Shown here one piece after another: positions 16,037 to 23,331 of a stretch of DNA of 27,361 nucleotides. The notes beneath the pieces were generated by a model. That model did no database searches. It was not told the DNA's origin and saw nothing but the letters and a program-made list of their open reading frames with translations. How positions within the stretch are numbered: the stretch's first letter is position 1; each line of letters opens with the position of its first letter. Position numbers and translations under genes: made by a program. The stretch covers positions 1 through 27,361 of the forward strand of contig CAYNRQ010000007.1 in assembly GCA_964399875.1 (NCBI GenBank). Reading direction: 5' to 3'. The DNA comes from CAYNRQ01 sp964399875. GTDB taxonomy: Archaea > Aenigmatarchaeota > Aenigmatarchaeia > QMZP01.

Positions 16037-16373
16037 TTGAATCACTCAGGGCCAGCTTTCTGACTATTTCCTTCACGCCCCTTTCATTTCTTTTTGCTAT
16101 ACCATACATAAGAAAAACAACTATTAATATTACTGTTAAACCAACAACAGTTAAAAAATCCAGGGGCCTTCCAAAACCAAAGGGCTGTAAAAATTTCAGA
16201 TATTCTGAAAACATCAAGGAAAAAAGAAAGCCAATCCAGACAATAACCCAGAAAACAAAATCCTTTAAGCCAAACTCCTTTCTCTTTAAGTGCAGAAAAC
16301 TCATATAAATCATGAATATTCCGATCAGTAAACCCAGAATCTGCACACTTGGTGATAAACTTGAAAACGCCAT
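16008..16373 (-). CDS. DUF2304 small membrane protein
   Basis: A 121 aa protein with three hydrophobic segments (about residues 10-27, 39-57 and 72-92) and a charged, basic C terminus. The opening QILGLLIGIFMIYMSFLHLKR and the GFGRPLDFLTVVG stretch match the DUF2304 family, which is often found beside GT2 glycosyltransferases in bacteria and archaea. Its biochemical role is unknown; anchoring or assisting the neighbouring GT2 enzyme is plausible, because that enzyme has no membrane helices of its own. It starts one base after the GT2 stop, with GGGGTTGAT in front of the ATG. Its 3' end overlaps the deacetylase gene. Confidence 0.8.
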   Translation of the reverse strand: MAFSSLSPSVQILGLLIGIFMIYMSFLHLKRKEFGLKDFVFWVIVWIGFLFSLMFSEYLKFLQPFGFGRPLDFLTVVGLTVILIVVFLMYGIAKRNERGVKEIVRKLALSDSNEKKDHNKR

Positions 16374-16374
16374 A

Positions 16375-17034
16375 TCAACCCCTGATTTTCCACCATAACA
16401 TACTAAGGAATATCTTTAAACCATCTATAACAGTTGTTCCCTTGAACTTGTTCCCATAGATAGTTTTAATTCTGACTTCTTTATATTTAAGCTTGTTTTT
16501 TCCAATGTTCATAACTATCTCAGATGCAACAGCATACCTGCTTGAATTCCATTTTATTTTCTGGTAAGCCCTTTTTGTAAATACCCTGAATCCCGACTGC
16601 GTATCCTTTATGTCAACACCAAAAAACACTTTTGATGAATTGTAAATAAGCCAGTTTCCAAATTTCTTCGTAAATGGCATGCTTTTACTTGGTGGTCTGT
16701 AACCAATAACAATATCAAGCCTGTTTTTCTTTAGTTCTGAAACAAGCTTTGGTATTTCCTTTGGGTCATGCTGCCCGTCGCTATCTATTGTTATTATAAT
16801 ATCGGCTCCCATCCGGACAGCCTTTTCGCACCCAGTCCTAAGAGTGAAACCAAGACCCATGTTTATTATATGCTTTAAGACAACGGCACCGGCTCTTTCT
16901 GCAGCAGCATAACTATCATCCCTGGAGCCGTCATCAACAGCTACAACCTCGTCAGCATATTTTTTAACTTGACGTATAACCCCACCCACTGTTTTTTCTT
17001 CATTATAAACAGGCATGACTGCAACAACTTTCAT
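16375..17034 (-). CDS. GT2 glycosyltransferase (dolichyl-phosphate hexose synthase-like)
   Basis: A 219 aa GT-A fold enzyme that probably moves a hexose from a nucleotide sugar to polyprenyl phosphate at the cytosolic membrane face. VMPVYNEEKTVGGVI opens the fold, VAVDDGS (32-38) binds the nucleotide, and DSDGQHDP (D84, D86) is the metal-binding DxD. DTQSGFRVF is the signature of the DPM1/dolichyl-phosphate synthase group. It lacks the C-terminal membrane helices of some relatives; the adjacent DUF2304 protein may compensate. It could supply the polyprenyl-linked sugar for the GT39-like transferase at 11285. A TATA box overlapping the cysN stop lies 26 bases before its ATG, giving this three-gene unit its own leaderless promoter. 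Confidence 0.9.
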   Translation of the reverse strand: MKVVAVMPVYNEEKTVGGVIRQVKKYADEVVAVDDGSRDDSYAAAERAGAVVLKHIINMGLGFTLRTGCEKAVRMGADIIITIDSDGQHDPKEIPKLVSELKKNRLDIVIGYRPPSKSMPFTKKFGNWLIYNSSKVFFGVDIKDTQSGFRVFTKRAYQKIKWNSSRYAVASEIVMNIGKNKLKYKEVRIKTIYGNKFKGTTVIDGLKIFLSMLWWKIRG

Positions 17035-17052
17035 AATAAAAACATGATCCTG

Positions 17053-17067
17053 TTATTTATATTTATT
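17053..17067 (-). promoter_or_regulatory. TATA box of the GT2 unit, overlapping the cysN stop
   Basis: On the minus strand AATAAATATAAATAA is centred about 26 bases before the ATG at 17034 and runs into the TAA stop of cysN (17066-17068). It predicts a leaderless transcript for GT2, DUF2304 and the deacetylase that starts inside the 31-base gap, so this unit can be expressed apart from the sulfate genes upstream. Confidence 0.6.
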
Positions 17068-18295
17068 AAAATTCTGAGATTATGCCTGCTGCAACAACAC
17101 CGCCTTTATTCTCAATCATAAGTCTGCCAAGCTCTGGAATATCTTCAAATTTTTCTAAAACCATTGGAGAAGAGAGTTTGACCTTTAAAACACCAGCATC
17201 ATTCAGATGCAATTTTTTAGGATTGTCCTCAATTATCTCACCTGTTTCTGAATCAATCCTTTTTAACATACTGATAATTTTTCCCTTCACCAGTGACGTG
17301 TTGCATCTGAAATCCAGCACATCACCAGTCTGTACACCTCTTTCTGAAAGAATAAATATCTTTGATGTGAATTCAGTATATGCGGAAGGTGGCCTGTTCT
17401 TTAAGCCACACACATCCCCTCTTTTAACATCCAGATTATCCGTTAACCGGAAACCAACACTGTCACCCGGAACAGCCTTTTCCTTTTCTTCTATTTTTTT
17501 GATTTTTCCCTTTATACCCGAGGGCTTGAAAATAACATCATCCCCAGCTTTTAATGAACCGCTCTCTACTCTTCCCATTATTATTTTTTCCCCTCCCCTT
17601 TCCTGCACTAACTGAACAGGAATTCTGAGCGGCTTTTCCAGAGGATTTGTTTTCGGCTTTATTTTTTCATCCAGCAACCTAACAAGAGGAAGTCCTGTAT
17701 ACCACTCCATTTCTTTTGATTTATTTATTATATTTTCACCGCACCTTGCAGAAATCGGTACGAAATGCAGGTTCTCCCCATAGCCAAATGAATTTAAAAA
17801 AACCATGGTTTTATCCTTTATCTCTTCAAATCTCTTTTTGCTGTAATCCACAGTATCCATCTTATTTACTGCAAAAAATATCTGCTTTACTCCAAACAGT
17901 TTTAACAAAAAAACATGCCTTCTTGTCTGTTCCTGGACACCTTCATTGGATTTGGCAGAAACCAGAACAACACCAGCTTCAGCGTTGGATGCGCCAGAGA
18001 GCATGTTTTTTATAAACTCTCTATGTCCCGGGGCATCTATTATATTATATCTGTATTTTTCTGTTTCAAAGGGAATTTGCGTAGTATCTATAGTTATTCC
18101 ACCTTCTCTCTCCTCTTGCAGACTATCAAGAATAAAAGCAAATTCCATTTTTTTCCCAAGTTTTTTTGCAGTCTGCTCAATTTCTTTAAGCTTGCCTGGT
18201 TTAATGGATTTTGTATCATAAAGCAGTCTTCCTATTAATGTGGATTTTCCATGATCTACATGCCCCACCATTACAATATTAATCTTAGGTTTCAT
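17066..18295 (-). CDS. cysN: Sulfate adenylyltransferase subunit 1 (CysN GTPase)
   Basis: The regulatory GTPase of the heterodimeric ATP sulfurylase: GTP hydrolysis drives the formation of adenylyl sulfate by CysD. It is an EF-1A-like protein with all GTPase motifs: GHVDHGKST (G1), DAPGHREF (G3), NKMD (G4) and SARCGENI (G5). Two beta-barrel domains follow from about residue 200. At 409 aa it is shorter than EF-1A and lacks the fused APS kinase (CysC) domain found in many CysN proteins. cysD ends seven bases upstream, which decides the assignment over translation factor EF-1A. The C terminus (GRLMIENKGGVVAAGIISEF) is typical of CysN. Confidence 0.9.
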   Translation of the reverse strand: MKPKINIVMVGHVDHGKSTLIGRLLYDTKSIKPGKLKEIEQTAKKLGKKMEFAFILDSLQEEREGGITIDTTQIPFETEKYRYNIIDAPGHREFIKNMLSGASNAEAGVVLVSAKSNEGVQEQTRRHVFLLKLFGVKQIFFAVNKMDTVDYSKKRFEEIKDKTMVFLNSFGYGENLHFVPISARCGENIINKSKEMEWYTGLPLVRLLDEKIKPKTNPLEKPLRIPVQLVQERGGEKIIMGRVESGSLKAGDDVIFKPSGIKGKIKKIEEKEKAVPGDSVGFRLTDNLDVKRGDVCGLKNRPPSAYTEFTSKIFILSERGVQTGDVLDFRCNTSLVKGKIISMLKRIDSETGEIIEDNPKKLHLNDAGVLKVKLSSPMVLEKFEDIPELGRLMIENKGGVVAAGIISEF

Positions 18296-18301
18296 GCCAA
18301 C

Positions 18302-19117
18302 TCACATATATCCAAGCGCTCTTAATTTTTGCATCATGTAGGCCTTTTCCTTGTCCTGGCATCTGCCTGATCTTTCCTCAACCTCTGTTGTCTTTAACTC
18401 TTCAATTATTTTATCCACGGTATCGGCCTTTGATTCAACGGGATTTGTGCATGGTATACAACCCAGAGACCTGTATCTCCTCCACACACCACCCTCATCT
18501 TTTTTTGCAAAATATAAGGGATTCACAGGTATATTGTTCTTCTTGATATATCTCCATATATCCAGTTCTGTCCAGTGCAGAACAGGATGGATTCTGATAT
18601 GATCCTCTTCTTTTGACATGCCCTTGAAAAGGTCCCACATCTCAGGTGGCTGGTTTTTGTAATCCCATTTAAAGGCCTTGTCACGGGGACTGAATACCCT
18701 TTCCTTTGCCCTGATGCCATGCTCATCTCTTCTTATAGCCAAAAACAGAGCATCATATTTTTTTTCTTCAAGAAGCTTTTGCAATGCAATTGTTTTTAGT
18801 TTTGTGCAGCATTCCAATCTTCCCTTTTCAGGGCACATCCCTTCCTTTATAGCTTCTTCATTCCTTGCAACAATTAAATCTAAATCCCATTCCTTTACCA
18901 GCCTGTCTCTAAAAGCATACATTTCAGGAAATTTATAACCAGTATCAATATGTATCACAGGAAATGGTATCTTTCCAGAAAGGGCTTTTCTGATTAAATA
19001 TAGGCATGTGGTCGAATCCTTCCCTACAGACCACAACGAAGCCGGATTCTTGAATCTGCCAACAGCTTCTCTTATTATGTGGAAACTCTTGTTTTCCAGT
19101 TCCTTCAAATCATTCAT
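18302..19117 (-). CDS. cysD: Sulfate adenylyltransferase subunit 2 (CysD), with APS-reductase-like cysteines
   Basis: The catalytic subunit of ATP sulfurylase, making adenylyl sulfate (APS) from sulfate and ATP. The PP-loop is SVGKDST (30-36). HIDTGYKFPEMYAFRDRLV, RRDEHGIRAKERVFSPRD and WTELDIWRYI are all classic CysD segments, and VEERSGRCQDKE lies near the end. The length (271 aa) is a little under E. coli CysD. Unusually, it has C103-C104 where E. coli has His-Thr, and GCIPC (C220, C223) where E. coli has GCWPL. A CC...CxxC quartet is the [4Fe-4S] ligand set of APS reductases of the same superfamily. A reductase or hybrid role therefore remains possible, but the pairing with cysN supports ATP sulfurylase. 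GGTGGT stands five bases before the ATG. Confidence 0.87.
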   Translation of the reverse strand: MNDLKELENKSFHIIREAVGRFKNPASLWSVGKDSTTCLYLIRKALSGKIPFPVIHIDTGYKFPEMYAFRDRLVKEWDLDLIVARNEEAIKEGMCPEKGRLECCTKLKTIALQKLLEEKKYDALFLAIRRDEHGIRAKERVFSPRDKAFKWDYKNQPPEMWDLFKGMSKEEDHIRIHPVLHWTELDIWRYIKKNNIPVNPLYFAKKDEGGVWRRYRSLGCIPCTNPVESKADTVDKIIEELKTTEVEERSGRCQDKEKAYMMQKLRALGYM

Positions 19118-19122
19118 GAATT

Positions 19123-19128
19123 ACCACC
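19123..19128 (-). promoter_or_regulatory. Shine-Dalgarno site of cysD
   Basis: On the minus strand GGTGGT lies five bases before the ATG at 19117. It confirms this start and marks cysD as internal to a transcript shared with the upstream permease. Confidence 0.6.
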
Positions 19129-19157
19129 TTTAATTTTTCATCTAATAACATCACAAT

Positions 19158-19916
19158 TTAAATTATTATTTTAACTAAAATCCAAACACCCGAAACTATA
19201 CCTATTACAGCAACAAATCTTCGCAGTTTCTTTTGATTTATTTTGTTGCTTATATAAGGACCTATCATACCACCTATCAAAGCGCCAATACATAAATTAG
19301 GTATTAATATTATGAATAATGGATTTGACAAACCATATAAAATCACATATAAAACAAATGATGCAAGACATATCAATACCTCTGCATAGGTAGTTGTTGC
19401 AATTGAGGCCCTGGGATCTAGACCAGCAATTATCCCACCTGTACTTGTGAGAGGTCCGAACCCACCCCCCGTCAAGACTTTGTTAAAGGATGCCATTGCT
19501 CCAATTATAGAATGTTTCCACCATTTAAACATGAATTTGAATTTTGATAAGCAGAACAAGCTCATTATTATAACCAAAACGCCTATATATGTTTTTAGTA
19601 TAACTGGTGGCACAGAAACAGCAATTAATGCGCCTATAACCACTGCTATTAATCCCGGGATTGCCATAAGAAATGCCACTTTTGTGTCTCTTGTCAATCC
19701 ATTAAAATCTGCATTCTTAAACCTGTGGTGAAAAAATGTACCGCTAATACCTCCTATTGCCTGTGATATTAAAATAGCCGGAATCACCAATAAGGGCTCA
19801 AACCCAAAGATAATAAGCAATGGACTCAATAATGTTCCATAAAACATACCCAAGCTCGAATCAACAATCTCCATTATAAGAGCCATAAAAATTAAAAATA
19901 AAGCTAACTCAATCAT
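19158..19916 (-). CDS. TauE/SafE-family membrane permease
   Basis: A 252 aa membrane protein with seven or eight hydrophobic helices and two related halves, matching the TauE/SafE (sulfite/sulfonate exporter) family. The opening LFLIFMALIMEIVDSSLGMFYG and the internal GGGFGPLTSTGGIIAGLDPR region are typical of it. Relatives move sulfite, sulfonates, sulfate or other small organic anions. Lying 40 bases upstream of cysD-cysN, it may bring in sulfate or export a sulfur compound; the direction of transport cannot be told from sequence. AGGTGG stands five bases before the ATG. The 52-base gap to the ribbon-helix-helix gene shows no clear separate promoter. Confidence 0.85.
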   Translation of the reverse strand: MIELALFLIFMALIMEIVDSSLGMFYGTLLSPLLIIFGFEPLLVIPAILISQAIGGISGTFFHHRFKNADFNGLTRDTKVAFLMAIPGLIAVVIGALIAVSVPPVILKTYIGVLVIIMSLFCLSKFKFMFKWWKHSIIGAMASFNKVLTGGGFGPLTSTGGIIAGLDPRASIATTTYAEVLICLASFVLYVILYGLSNPLFIILIPNLCIGALIGGMIGPYISNKINQKKLRRFVAVIGIVSGVWILVKIII

Positions 19917-19921
19917 TCACC

Positions 19922-19927
19922 CCACCT
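19922..19927 (-). promoter_or_regulatory. Shine-Dalgarno site of the TauE/SafE gene
   Basis: On the minus strand AGGTGG is followed by five bases and the ATG at 19916. The presence of a leader with a strong ribosome site suggests co-transcription with the ribbon-helix-helix gene upstream. Confidence 0.55.
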
Positions 19928-19968
19928 GATATTAATAATACGATTTTTGTCAACCATCAAATCACCAA

Positions 19969-20202
19969 TTACCTAACCTTATATCCCAAGGCCTCAAGCC
20001 TTTCTTTTATCCGCTTGACATCTTCCTTTGTTAATGGCTCACCCATCTTTTCTTCAGATATAAGCTCTCTTAATACATATACAATAAAACCTGAGATAGA
20101 ACCAAATCCTGTATCCTCTATTCGTTTCTCTATCTTCTTGGCCAGCTGGGTTGGGATGCAAACAGTGGTATGTTTTGAGCTTGATCTCACCATAGTTATC
20201 AT
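19969..20202 (-). CDS. Ribbon-helix-helix DNA-binding protein
   Basis: A 77 aa protein (74 aa if the second in-frame ATG at 20193 is used). HTTVCIPTQLAKKIEKRIED forms the beta strand and first helix and SISGFIVYVLRELISEE the second helix of a CopG/MetJ-type ribbon-helix-helix fold; a charged C-terminal helix follows (LTKEDVKRIKERLEALGY). Such proteins bind DNA as dimers through the strand. It is the first gene of the TauE/SafE-cysD-cysN run, so it is a candidate autoregulator of sulfate assimilation. This is inferred from position only, and no clear inverted-repeat operator was found. Upstream DNA is extremely AT-rich. Confidence 0.8.
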   Translation of the reverse strand: MITMVRSSSKHTTVCIPTQLAKKIEKRIEDTGFGSISGFIVYVLRELISEEKMGEPLTKEDVKRIKERLEALGYKVR

Positions 20203-20212
20203 TATTATTTAT

Positions 20213-20243
20213 TATTATATATTATTAAACATTTATAAGCTTT
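20213..20243 (-). promoter_or_regulatory. AT-rich promoter region of the ribbon-helix-helix/sulfate unit
   Basis: On the minus strand this stretch carries two TATA candidates. CTTATAAATG is centred near 20238 and predicts a short leader. AATAATATATAATAAT is centred near 20220 and would suit a leaderless start at the second ATG (20193). Which one is used cannot be decided by eye. Confidence 0.4.
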
Positions 20244-20256
20244 ACTGAAAAACAGT

Positions 20257-21588
20257 CTAAACCAGGCTTTTGCCGTCCATATCATCAGGAGCATTTACAC
20301 CCAAGAGCCTGAGCACTGTTGGTGCTATGTCATAGATGCAGGGACGCTTTATCTTGCTCTTTTTATTCATTATCAATATTCCATAAATCCTGTGATCACC
20401 CCTGATACCAACATCCGGACTGAAGAATATTTTATTGGATGCGAACTCAGAATATGTTTTTGTTGAATATTCAAGATCACTGGAATAAAACATTATGTCA
20501 GGTGCTTCATCCATGTGAATACCTTTGTACACGTCTTCCTTTGTAAAAACGTGCTTAATTACCTTCTTACCGCTGTCCTTTATATCTTTCAATTTCTTTA
20601 TTAATTCCTTTTTTGTTCTCTCATCTCTTACAAATATAGGGCTGTAATTATTGTTCGCATAAGCTCTTGTTTTCTGAAAATCAACATCAGAAAACCCTAA
20701 GAATATTTTCAGTATAAATGAAATCTTTCCACCGGGCAAGACACCCTCTTTAAGTACGCCGATCTTGGCACCGAATCTTTTAATATTTTCAAGTGTTAAA
20801 CCGAGCCTGTGCAAAAAATACTTAATCTTTGTTTTTGGTGTGTTTTTTAAAACAAGATAATTGTTTTTAAGCAGCCAGGTGTTAAGGCATATATATTTTT
20901 TTAACTTTCCCATTCCATGATCAGAAACAATGATAACAGCTGTATCCTTATCAGCGTATTTCAGCAATTCACCCACCATCTCATCTGCTTTTTTATAAAC
21001 AGATTCTATCTTTTTTCTTTCACCCCAAAACCAGTGACCAACAAAATCCGTTGCTCCGAAAACAACCATAAAAAAATCCCAGTCCTTTTTTATAAACATC
21101 TTTGTTACATCAATATTATCCCTTGCCATACGGATTATCTCATTTATAGTCCTTTCGTTTGGCAGTGTTCTGTAATACTTTGGCAGTAAAGATCTTATCT
21201 CCCTTGGATATGTATCAACAGGATATGGCAAGCCAGTAATCATATATCCATTAATTTCTTTTGCCGGATATGTCATAGGAACATTTATCGCCACAACCCT
21301 CTTCCCATTCCTGCTCAGTATATCAAAAACTGTTTCAGAATCGATGTCATTCGAATCCATTAATCTCCTATCCAAACCCTGCATGAAATCATAGATACCA
21401 TGCTTTCCTGGGTTCTTCCCTGTTATCATAGATACCCACGCGGGGCCTGTAAGCGGCAATGGTGTTGATCTCAATCTGCCAAAAGATCCATTTTTCATTA
21501 TCTTCCTTATATTCGGAAGTTTGTCTTTCATTTTGTTTATTATATCAAAATCTGCACCATCAAGGCCTATCAATAAAACCCTTTTCAT
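20257..21588 (-). CDS. Alkaline-phosphatase-superfamily phosphodiesterase/phosphotransferase
   Basis: A 443 aa metal-dependent hydrolase of the type I phosphodiesterase/nucleotide pyrophosphatase group. LIGLDGADFD (D10) is the first metal ligand. PLPLTGPAWVSMITGKNPGKHG places T47 as the likely nucleophile. VSDHGMG and GDHRIYG provide the remaining Asp/His metal ligands, and DIAPTVLRLLGVNAPDDMDGKSL is the standard C-terminal signature. There is no signal peptide, so it is probably cytosolic. Archaeal relatives are common beside glycan and polyprenyl-lipid genes, but their substrates are mostly unknown. The gene is leaderless from a TATA box shared with the divergent AglD-like gene. About 50 bases separate it from the downstream ribbon-helix-helix gene. 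Confidence 0.86.
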   Translation of the reverse strand: MKRVLLIGLDGADFDIINKMKDKLPNIRKIMKNGSFGRLRSTPLPLTGPAWVSMITGKNPGKHGIYDFMQGLDRRLMDSNDIDSETVFDILSRNGKRVVAINVPMTYPAKEINGYMITGLPYPVDTYPREIRSLLPKYYRTLPNERTINEIIRMARDNIDVTKMFIKKDWDFFMVVFGATDFVGHWFWGERKKIESVYKKADEMVGELLKYADKDTAVIIVSDHGMGKLKKYICLNTWLLKNNYLVLKNTPKTKIKYFLHRLGLTLENIKRFGAKIGVLKEGVLPGGKISFILKIFLGFSDVDFQKTRAYANNNYSPIFVRDERTKKELIKKLKDIKDSGKKVIKHVFTKEDVYKGIHMDEAPDIMFYSSDLEYSTKTYSEFASNKIFFSPDVGIRGDHRIYGILIMNKKSKIKRPCIYDIAPTVLRLLGVNAPDDMDGKSLV

Positions 21589-21610
21589 ATTAAACCCTAA
21601 TATAATTTGG

Positions 21611-21622
21611 TTTTTAAATAAT
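21611..21622. promoter_or_regulatory. Shared TATA box of a second divergent pair
   Basis: TTTTTAAATAAT sits near the middle of the 51-base gap between the phosphodiesterase (minus, start 21588) and the AglD-like gene (plus, start 21640). It is centred about 26 bases from one start and 24 from the other, so both should be leaderless. A weaker AT-rich patch (TATAATT at 21601) lies too close to the minus start to serve it. Confidence 0.65.
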
Positions 21623-21639
21623 AATTTCTCACTTTAATT

Positions 21640-22578
21640 ATGAAAAGGTGGTTGGCCCTTGTTATAGGCATTCTGGCACTTGCAATATTCATTATTTTTA
21701 TTAACCCCCAGGAGCTTGCCTTAAGTTTTACAAAAGCAGACCCCTGTATATTTGTATGGGCTGTTTTTCTGAGCTTTTTATGCATTTTGCTGCTTGGCCT
21801 GAGATTGCAGGTCATATTTACCAGAATACAGAAAAGCACACTGGCATTTACGGATTTTTTCAAGATATACATATCCTCAATGCTTTTGGGTCATATAAGC
21901 CCAGCAAAAGCAGGAGAATTTGTAAAAACCTATATATTTAATAAGAAAGTGAAAACACCATACAGCAAAAGCATAGCTGTTGTTTTAATAGAAAAGATAT
22001 CAGAGCTTGGTGCTTTATCTCTTTTAAGTCTGATCCTGTTGATGTTCCTGATATCTATGATGATAAACCTTGAATACTACCTCTTCTCCACAGTACTATT
22101 ACTTATAACAGTTGTAATCTTTGTTTACCTGTTGTCTAATAAAAAATTCTTGGATATTATATTCAAACTCCCAGTTGCATCCAAGATAGATAAAAACAAG
22201 ATAGCGGGCTTTCAGAATATTTTAAAGGAGAACATGAAACCAAAAACAATAGCAAAACCATTTATTATAACAATGGTAGTGCAGCTGCTTTCTGCGTCAA
22301 GAATGTATGTAATATTTCTTTCTCTTGGTATACAAACACAGATAATCCCTGTTTTGTTCATATTCCTTGTCACACAGGTGATCGGGATAATATCCATGGT
22401 CCCTGGTGGCTGGGGCTCTATTGAGATAAGCGGAACCCTGCTGTATTCCACGCTTTTGAACATAGATATGTTAACAGTCACAACAGCTATGCTTTTGTTA
22501 AGGTTCTCAACCTATATTATAGATATACCACTGGGAGCAATAAGCAGTTATAAAATAAAAAATATAAGTGAAAAATGA
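21640..22578 (+). CDS. AglD/YbhN-type (UPF0104, LPG synthase TM) membrane protein
   Basis: An integral membrane protein of 312 aa with about eight hydrophobic helices, belonging to the lysylphosphatidylglycerol synthase TM-region/UPF0104 family. Two family motifs are clear: SPAKAGEFVKTYI near residues 87-99 and PGGWGSIE near 262-269. The family includes the C-terminal membrane part of haloarchaeal AglD and is suspected of flipping or handling polyprenyl-phosphate lipids in glycan assembly. The aminoacyl-transferring domain of MprF is absent. It is leaderless from the shared TATA box, and its stop overlaps the ATG of the nucleotidyltransferase (22575-22578), so the two are co-translated. Confidence 0.85.
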   Translation: MKRWLALVIGILALAIFIIFINPQELALSFTKADPCIFVWAVFLSFLCILLLGLRLQVIFTRIQKSTLAFTDFFKIYISSMLLGHISPAKAGEFVKTYIFNKKVKTPYSKSIAVVLIEKISELGALSLLSLILLMFLISMMINLEYYLFSTVLLLITVVIFVYLLSNKKFLDIIFKLPVASKIDKNKIAGFQNILKENMKPKTIAKPFIITMVVQLLSASRMYVIFLSLGIQTQIIPVLFIFLVTQVIGIISMVPGGWGSIEISGTLLYSTLLNIDMLTVTTAMLLLRFSTYIIDIPLGAISSYKIKNISEK

Positions 22579-23300
22579 AACCCATGAAACCAAAAAAAGC
22601 GTTCATACTTGCTGGAGGAAAAGGAACAAGATTAAGGCCATTGACACACAGAATACCAAAGGTCTTGATAGAGGTTAAAGGAAAACCCGTTCTGGAATGG
22701 AATATAGAACTTATAAGAATGTTTGGGATAGAGGAGATAATACTGGCAGTGGGTTACAAAAATGAACAAATACGGGAATATTTTAAGGACGGCTCAGATC
22801 TTGGAATTAAGATAATATATAATGTCGAGGATTCCTTTCTCGGCACAGCTGGTGCACTTAAATTTGCTGAAGAACATCTAAAAAATGAAGATATGTTTAT
22901 AATGATGAATGGTGATGAGTGCAAGAATGTTGATTTCAATTCACTGCATAGTGTTTTTGAAAGAAACAGGGCTGTTGCAGCAATTGCTCTGGCAACGGTT
23001 GATTACACAGCTGCTGGCGGCATAGTTAAAACAGACGGAGAGAGACTTATAAGCTTTGATGAAAAACCAGACAGTGAAATTAAGGGCAACAAACTGATCA
23101 ATGCGGGCGCATATATCCTGAACCCAAGCATATTCGATTACATCCCCACAAATAAATTTGTTAGCATAGAAAAGGAAATATTCCCCAAGCTGGTGAAGGA
23201 AGGTAAGATATTTGGCATTCCATGCGTGAAACAATTCCTGCAAACAGACAACTTCGAGAGGCTGGAAAGGGCAAGAAAAGAATGGAAAGGCCTTGAATAA
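22575..23300 (+). CDS. Sugar-1-phosphate nucleotidyltransferase (RmlA/ManC-like)
   Basis: Makes a nucleotide sugar from a sugar 1-phosphate and NTP. The signature loop LAGGKGTRLRPLTHRIPK is at residues 12-29, with the catalytic Arg and Lys. NIELIRMFGIEEIILAVGY, FLGTAGALKFAEE and NGD at the metal site are all standard. At 241 aa it has only the catalytic domain, without a left-handed beta-helix extension, as in glucose-1-phosphate thymidylyltransferases and short mannose-1-phosphate guanylyltransferases. Which sugar and base are used cannot be read safely. A second in-frame ATG lies three codons in. It is translationally coupled to the AglD-like gene. Confidence 0.9.
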   Translation: MKPMKPKKAFILAGGKGTRLRPLTHRIPKVLIEVKGKPVLEWNIELIRMFGIEEIILAVGYKNEQIREYFKDGSDLGIKIIYNVEDSFLGTAGALKFAEEHLKNEDMFIMMNGDECKNVDFNSLHSVFERNRAVAAIALATVDYTAAGGIVKTDGERLISFDEKPDSEIKGNKLINAGAYILNPSIFDYIPTNKFVSIEKEIFPKLVKEGKIFGIPCVKQFLQTDNFERLERARKEWKGLE

Positions 23301-23302
23301 TC

Positions 23303-23312
23303 TTATAATAAA
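23303..23312 (+). promoter_or_regulatory. TATA box of the pilin unit
   Basis: TTATAATAAA immediately follows the nucleotidyltransferase stop and is centred about 24 bases before the ATG at 23332. It predicts a separate leaderless transcript for the two pilin-like genes. Confidence 0.5.
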
Positions 23313-23331
23313 GCAAATCCAATATTAAAAC

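Noticed and set aside
17066..18295. Translation elongation factor EF-1A.
   Set aside because: All GTPase motifs match both, but the protein is adjacent to cysD and shorter than EF-1A.
20211..20227. Apparent palindrome ATTATTATATATTATTA as an RHH operator.
   Set aside because: It is a mirror repeat (same read backwards on one strand), not an inverted repeat, and is expected in such AT-rich DNA.
20257..21588. Sulfatase acting on a sulfated glycan.
   Set aside because: It belongs to the same superfamily, but there is no C/S-x-P-x-R formylglycine motif; T47 in a phosphodiesterase-type motif is the likely nucleophile.
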